This document shows positions 58,468 through 61,855 of a stretch of 61,855 nt of DNA, in pieces; position 1 is the stretch's first letter; the number at the start of each line of letters is the position of its first letter. The stretch lies in contig NZ_KE384139.1 in the NCBI RefSeq assembly GCF_000424145.1, forward strand, positions 57,298 through 119,152, written 5' to 3'. A program made the position numbers and the translations under genes. Under the pieces are notes generated by a model. It was given only the letters and a program-made list of their open reading frames with translations. It was not told the origin of the DNA and made no database searches. Source of the stretch: Butyrivibrio sp. AC2005 (lineage in GTDB: Bacteria > Bacillota > Clostridia > Lachnospirales > Lachnospiraceae).

Positions 58468-58480
58468 TTGTTTCTCCTTT

Positions 58481-59752
58481 TTAATCGTTTGCTGCACTCT
58501 CACCGGCGAGATGCCCGGTTGACCATGCTATCTGCAGATTGAACCCTCCGGTCTGAGCATCCACATCAATTACTTCTCCTGCAAAATACAGCCCTTTAAT
58601 CTTTTTAGATTCCATCGTGGATGGATTTATGTCACTTGTGGCAACTCCACCCCTCGTTATTATGGCCTCCGGAAAGCCCCTAAGCCCCGTAACATCCATT
58701 TTAAGATTTTTAATCAGGCTTACAAACTCAAGTCTCTCCTTCTTGGTTATGGCATTTACCTGTTTTTCCGGATCAATCCCCGATAACTCAACCATAACGG
58801 GTATCATCTTTGAAGGAAAAAGTGCATTCAGACTGTTTTTAAACTGTCTGTTCTTTGCATTCTCAAACTCTCTCTGGATTCTCTTATCAAGCTGTTCCTC
58901 TGTAAGAGCCGGCTTTAGATCAAGGTGAATCACATATGAATACTTTTCACCCTTTTTATCCGCCTCTTCATAATAACAGCTGGATGTAAGTATCAGCGGT
59001 CCGCTAACACCAAAATGAGTGAACAGCATCTCTCCAAAACCATCATATACGTATTTCTTTTTCTTTGCGGGACCGGAAGCGGGAATCTGCTCAAGCTTAA
59101 TGGTAACATTCTTAAGTGCCAGTCCCTGAAGCTCCTTGCACCAGTTCTGTGCCACCTCAAAAGGTACCAGTGATGGCGTGGTTTTTGTAACCTTGTGTCC
59201 CAATTCCCTTGCGAATTTCAAACCGTCTCCGGTTGATCCCGTGGAAGGGTACGACAATCCACCTGTGCAAATAATTACAGCGTCAAACTCAGTTATTCCT
59301 GAATCCTCTGAAACAACTGCTTTTACATGTCCATAATCGGTAACCTGAATCCAGCGCACTTCATCCTGATATCTGATATCAACCTTTAGTTTTTTTAATA
59401 TCCTTACAAGTGTACTTATTATGTCAGATGAGTGGTCGGACACGGGAAAAACTCTGTCTCCGCGTTCTGTCTTAAGCCTGCATCCATTTTCCTCAAAAAG
59501 GTTCATGACCTGTGTGTTGTCATAACCATACAGCGCACTGTACAGGAATTTTGAACCATGCGGTATTTTGTCAAAGTACTCCGAGATATCACAGGCATTT
59601 GTCACATTACATCTGCCCTTGCCGGTTATATATATCTTTTTTCCGGGCTTTTCATTTTTTTCAAAAATAGTGACGGCTGCTCCGCTTAGGCTTGCGGAAA
59701 TAGCCGCCATCATTCCGGCTGCACCGCAGCCAATTACAGCAACCTGCTTCAT
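58481..59752 (-). CDS. HI0933/YhiN-family flavoprotein (NAD(P)/FAD-dependent oxidoreductase)
   Basis: Protein of 423 residues. FAD-binding dinucleotide fold AVIGCGAAGMMAAISASLSG, GKGRCNVTNACDIS, VICTGGLSYPSTGSTGDG, and near the end GVATSDINPSTMESKKIKGL and FAGEVIDVDAQTGGFNLQIA, the family signatures. The exact reaction is unknown for most members. It follows the TetR gene by 20 bases and precedes cmk by 13, so it belongs to the same transcription unit. Confidence 0.93.
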   Translation of the reverse strand: MKQVAVIGCGAAGMMAAISASLSGAAVTIFEKNEKPGKKIYITGKGRCNVTNACDISEYFDKIPHGSKFLYSALYGYDNTQVMNLFEENGCRLKTERGDRVFPVSDHSSDIISTLVRILKKLKVDIRYQDEVRWIQVTDYGHVKAVVSEDSGITEFDAVIICTGGLSYPSTGSTGDGLKFARELGHKVTKTTPSLVPFEVAQNWCKELQGLALKNVTIKLEQIPASGPAKKKKYVYDGFGEMLFTHFGVSGPLILTSSCYYEEADKKGEKYSYVIHLDLKPALTEEQLDKRIQREFENAKNRQFKNSLNALFPSKMIPVMVELSGIDPEKQVNAITKKERLEFVSLIKNLKMDVTGLRGFPEAIITRGGVATSDINPSTMESKKIKGLYFAGEVIDVDAQTGGFNLQIAWSTGHLAGESAAND

Positions 59753-59772
59753 AAACTAAAATAACTCCATCC

Positions 59773-60324
59773 TTATGAAAGCCTGAACGCTTCATATGCC
59801 GATTCCAACATGTTAACAGAATCAGCCTCTTCAAGATCATAATCACCTGTAACAGCCATACATCCGGCGCCATGAATAAAAATCCACATCTTCATGAAAA
59901 GCTGTTCAGCATCAGGAACACCCTGATCCTTGGCCTTGGAAACCTCACGTACAACATTTTCCTCAGAGCCGTTAACAACATCATACATGCTGGCACCTTC
60001 GTTAGCCTCTGATACGAATAATAACTTAAACAGATTAGGATGCTTCTGGGCAAAAGTAATATAACTAAGCCCCAGATCAACGAAGGGTGTCTCATGCTTA
60101 GTTTCCATTCCCTTTGAAAAATCCTCAAAGAAAGCAACTGCCTTGGCAACCACATCCTTCTTAAGTTCGTCCATATTGTCATAAATTCTGAAAATAGGCT
60201 GTGTAGAACAACCTGCAGCCGCAGCAAGTCTTCTTGATGTTATCTTATCGAAGCCTTCTTTCTTAGTAATTTTAAATGCCGCATTTACAATCTCTTCCTG
60301 TGTAATAGTGGCTTTTCTGGACAT
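59773..60324 (-). CDS. TetR/AcrR family transcriptional regulator
   Basis: Repressor-type protein of 183 residues. The N-terminal helix-turn-helix is clear (IVNAAFKITKKEGFDKITSR, RLAAAAGCSTQPIFRIYDNM). The C-terminal ligand domain is helical and resembles WHG-type TetR regulators (LSYITFAQKHPNLFKLLF). It is first in the run tetR, HI0933-type, cmk, and has a promoter with an overlapping dyad, which suggests self-regulation. Ligand unknown. Confidence 0.92.
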   Translation of the reverse strand: MSRKATITQEEIVNAAFKITKKEGFDKITSRRLAAAAGCSTQPIFRIYDNMDELKKDVVAKAVAFFEDFSKGMETKHETPFVDLGLSYITFAQKHPNLFKLLFVSEANEGASMYDVVNGSEENVVREVSKAKDQGVPDAEQLFMKMWIFIHGAGCMAVTGDYDLEEADSVNMLESAYEAFRLS

Positions 60325-60374
60325 AATAGAATCCTCCGTTATTTAGAATAAGTTTTATCGTATCATGTGTTATT

Positions 60375-60403
60375 ATTTTAGTGTGTTGCCATGCCCATGT
60401 CAA
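60375..60403 (-). promoter_or_regulatory. tetR promoter with overlapping operator-like dyad
   Basis: On the minus strand TTGACA (60403-60398) and TAAAAT (60380-60375) have a 17-base spacer. TTGCCATG-CC-CATGTCAA (60386-60403) is an 18-base dyad with one mismatch, covering the -35 and spacer; a typical place for an autorepressor. Confidence 0.6.
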
Positions 60404-60488
60404 CAAGGATTTAAGTATGATTTTATTTGAAATAAAAAATCAGCAATGAACGAATTTTCGGAAAGTTATTTTCTGAATATTCAATCTA

Positions 60489-60517
60489 TTGTCAGACTAT
60501 TTATTTTATGATATAAT
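60489..60517 (+). promoter_or_regulatory. SigA promoter of the coiled-coil protein gene
   Basis: TTGTCA at 60489-60494 and TATAAT at 60512-60517, spacer 17, 58 bases before the ATG. Confidence 0.7.
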
Positions 60518-60574
60518 CACTATAGGTCATTATGACCCGTTTGTGCGGGGATATGGGGAGACTGGAGGTTTACC

Positions 60575-61375
60575 ATGTCAGATTTAAATGTTTCTATGAT
60601 AGGCAACACTACCGAACGAATAGCGCCCCAGATGCCCGATAAAGTCCAGGCAGCCGAGCATCTAAAAGAGCAAAATGCGGAAGACTCCTCAAGGAAGGAA
60701 CATATCAAAGAGGTCCTTGAAGATGTGATTGCAAAATCTAAGGATGGCGATACCGCTCAGGCAAGTAAGACAAGCAAGGATATGTTAAAAGAAAGCGAAG
60801 AACTGGGCGAGGTGAAAAAGATACCGGATAAGCCCAAAGATAATGATGGTCCTTCTGCAACCAAAAAGCTCATGGACGAAATCAAAGCATCACAGGAAGA
60901 CAAGCCATCTCCTGCTGAAAAAATGAAGGAAAGCATGAATCGGGCCGAGCAGCTAAAGAAAACTCAGGATAATCTTTCTGCCAAGAACACTATCCAGAAA
61001 AAGGAGGATGTTCATACACAAAATAATACAGCTGCAAAAAAGAATTCACCTGTACAAAATAACAATGAATCCAAGAATTCAGCCCGGAATATGGATTCCT
61101 ATTCAGATGCACAGCTCCAGCAGATGTATGTAAATGGTGACATTTCAAGATATGATTATGATCATCAGATGTCGCGAAGAGAAGAAAGAAATTCTGAAGA
61201 AGCAAATAACACCCGGAATGAAAAAGTTTTTAACGAAGGAATTGTAAGAGCCATGGAGAAAGAGCGCGAAGCTGATATCAGCGCAAACGCAATAGATGAA
61301 GCTTTCTCCGAAGAAGCAAATGATAACCTGAAGGCAGAGCAAAGAATGGCGATGCTGGATGCAGCTGAATTATGA
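60575..61375 (+). CDS. Hypothetical charged, coiled-coil protein
   Basis: Protein of 266 residues, very rich in Lys, Glu, Asn and Asp, with no membrane helix or signal peptide. Two coiled-coil stretches are likely (about 20-130, and 170-250). A segment YSDAQLQQMYVNGDISRYDY resembles short SHOCT-like or SOX-like helical tails (L..my..G.Is...Y). No family is recognised. GGAGGTTTACC precedes the ATG. Single gene with a good promoter, followed by a structured region and an insertion sequence. Confidence 0.75.
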   Translation: MSDLNVSMIGNTTERIAPQMPDKVQAAEHLKEQNAEDSSRKEHIKEVLEDVIAKSKDGDTAQASKTSKDMLKESEELGEVKKIPDKPKDNDGPSATKKLMDEIKASQEDKPSPAEKMKESMNRAEQLKKTQDNLSAKNTIQKKEDVHTQNNTAAKKNSPVQNNNESKNSARNMDSYSDAQLQQMYVNGDISRYDYDHQMSRREERNSEEANNTRNEKVFNEGIVRAMEKEREADISANAIDEAFSEEANDNLKAEQRMAMLDAAEL

Positions 61376-61378
61376 AAA

Positions 61379-61460
61379 AGCATGTTGCTTGCAACATGCT
61401 CGCGCCGAGCGCGGTTGCATTTATGCAACAAATACCATACGCGCGAGTGCGCATCCATAG
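61379..61460. other. Cluster of perfect stem-loops after the coiled-coil protein gene
   Basis: AGCATGTTGC-TT-GCAACATGCT (61379-61400), GCGC-CGA-GCGC (about 61402-61412), GTTGCAT-TT-ATGCAAC (61414-61429) and GCGCGAGTGCGC (61441-61452) follow closely, then AGCGGAGCG and a T run. Too elaborate for one terminator; may be a structured RNA tail. Confidence 0.5.
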
Positions 61461-61468
61461 CGGAGCGT

Positions 61469-61516
61469 TTTTTTATATATTAGGAAATCCGGAGGAATTT
61501 CCTAATATATAAAAAA
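61469..61516. terminator. 20-base perfect stem-loop ahead of the insertion sequence
   Basis: TTTTTTATATATTAGGAAAT (61469-61488) and its exact complement (61497-61516) around an 8-base loop. It abuts the GGGGCTGTCGCA end of the insertion sequence and could be both terminator and insertion target. Confidence 0.55.
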
Positions 61517-61565
61517 GGGGCTGTCGCATTAGATGATTAAATCATCTGGGCGATGGCCCTTTTTC
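61514..61565. mobile_element. End region of an IS1182-type insertion sequence (hairpin)
   Basis: AAAGGGGCTGTCGCATTAGA folds onto ...GGGCGATGGCCCTTT, with an inner GATGATT/AATCATC stem. The GGGGCTGTCGCA start is like the end region of IS1182-type elements in clostridia; that is recall. The exact inverted repeat cannot be proven because the other end is outside the window. Confidence 0.5.
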
Positions 61566-61685
61566 AGGCCTAAAAATCGGTACTTATATCTGCTTTCTGC
61601 TCATATCTCATATTTTTAGAGTAACTTAATAGTCCGAAGATATCTTCGGATCAGATACAGGAGTTTGATTTTTAAGGATCAAAAA

Positions 61686-61855
61686 TTATGCCGTTTTCTT
61701 TAGCTCAAAAAGATGAGTTCCTGTTCGGCCGGCCATGATCTTGTGATGCAGTTTATTGATATCGAATCCGATTGCAAGCAACACGCTTTGTGCAAGAACA
61801 TTCTTCGTCCCCTTATACAAATATCTTCTGAAGTTCATGTCTTCTTTTACATTTG
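61686..61855 (-). CDS. IS1182 family transposase, C-terminal fragment cut by the window edge
   Basis: The minus strand encodes 56 C-terminal residues: NVKEDMNFRRYLYKGTKNVL, then AQSVLLAIGFDINKLHHKIM and AGRTGTHLFELKKTA before TAA. FRR...G...VL.....LLA.G.NINKLH is the usual end of IS1182/DDE_Tnp_1 transposases. The rest lies right of the window. The frame is open across the visible part, so the element may be intact. Confidence 0.85.
   Translation of the reverse strand, partial: NVKEDMNFRRYLYKGTKNVLAQSVLLAIGFDINKLHHKIMAGRTGTHLFELKKTA

Overview
The window reads as chromosomal DNA of a low-to-moderate-GC, Gram-positive anaerobe of the Lachnospiraceae, most like Butyrivibrio or Pseudobutyrivibrio. 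This is an inference from gene content: YesM/YesN two-component pairs beside lipoprotein solute-binding proteins, glgC/glgD, FeoAB, CAP/SCP lipoproteins, secreted transglutaminase-LRR proteins, a class B sortase, and the clostridial order cmk-ispH-rpsA. Shine-Dalgarno sequences are strong (AGGAGG, GAGGGGG) and most genes lie on the minus strand. No rRNA, tRNA or CRISPR was seen. The right edge cuts into an IS1182-type transposase.

Layout. 0-5.3 kb: a sugar-type ABC solute-binding lipoprotein with its YesN-like regulator and YesM-like kinase, plus a small secreted peptide. 5.7-6.5 kb: an Rpn-type PD-(D/E)XK nuclease gene. 6.6-9.6 kb: an ABC importer of the TrpXYZ type (ATPase, permease, binding protein). 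9.9-18.1 kb: a cell-surface block with a CAP lipoprotein, two transglutaminase-LRR proteins, sortase B and an M3 oligopeptidase. 18.3-26 kb: DinB polymerase overlapping a MATE pump, FeoB/FeoA under a Fur-like site, a four-helix membrane protein and a PIN-PhoH ATPase. 26-32 kb: a soluble degenerate chemoreceptor, a CPBP protease, a membrane chemoreceptor and a membrane-anchored toxin-like protein. 32-39 kb: a GT2-GtrA glycosyltransferase, a large membrane protein, a HerA-like ATPase with two Nif11-leader-like small proteins, and an RsiV-like lipoprotein. 39.3-40.1 kb: the longest gene-free stretch. 40-44 kb: an SGNH lipoprotein and an unusual three-part fusion, MATE transporter + RsbW/SpoIIAB-like ATPase + HD phosphohydrolase. 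44-52 kb: HU, a PurF-like protein without the glutaminase cysteine, glgD/glgC, a second solute-binding protein and a GH27 alpha-galactosidase. 52-61.9 kb: a second CAP protein, an Imm59-like small protein, a lysozyme-LRR protein, CheR, rpsA-ispH-cmk, an HI0933-type flavoprotein, a TetR regulator, a coiled-coil protein and the IS end.

Three things stand out. First, the MATE-ATPase-HD fusion combines transport, anti-sigma-like and HD modules in one chain. Second, a dispersed palindromic element, seven copies here, has hairpins that covary between copies, and its terminal GATGAGGG sits at or near the ribosome-binding position of five minus-strand genes. Third, several regulatory structures can be read directly: a Shine-Dalgarno-sequestering inverted repeat ahead of the first solute-binding protein, a Fur-like box on the feoAB promoter, a 24-bp palindrome next to the cheR promoter, and a dyad on the tetR promoter.

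Functionally the window covers nutrient capture (ABC binding proteins, Fe2+, alpha-galactosides, glycogen storage), surface protein display and wall turnover, and chemotaxis adaptation. Many conclusions rest on motif recognition by eye; no database search was run.
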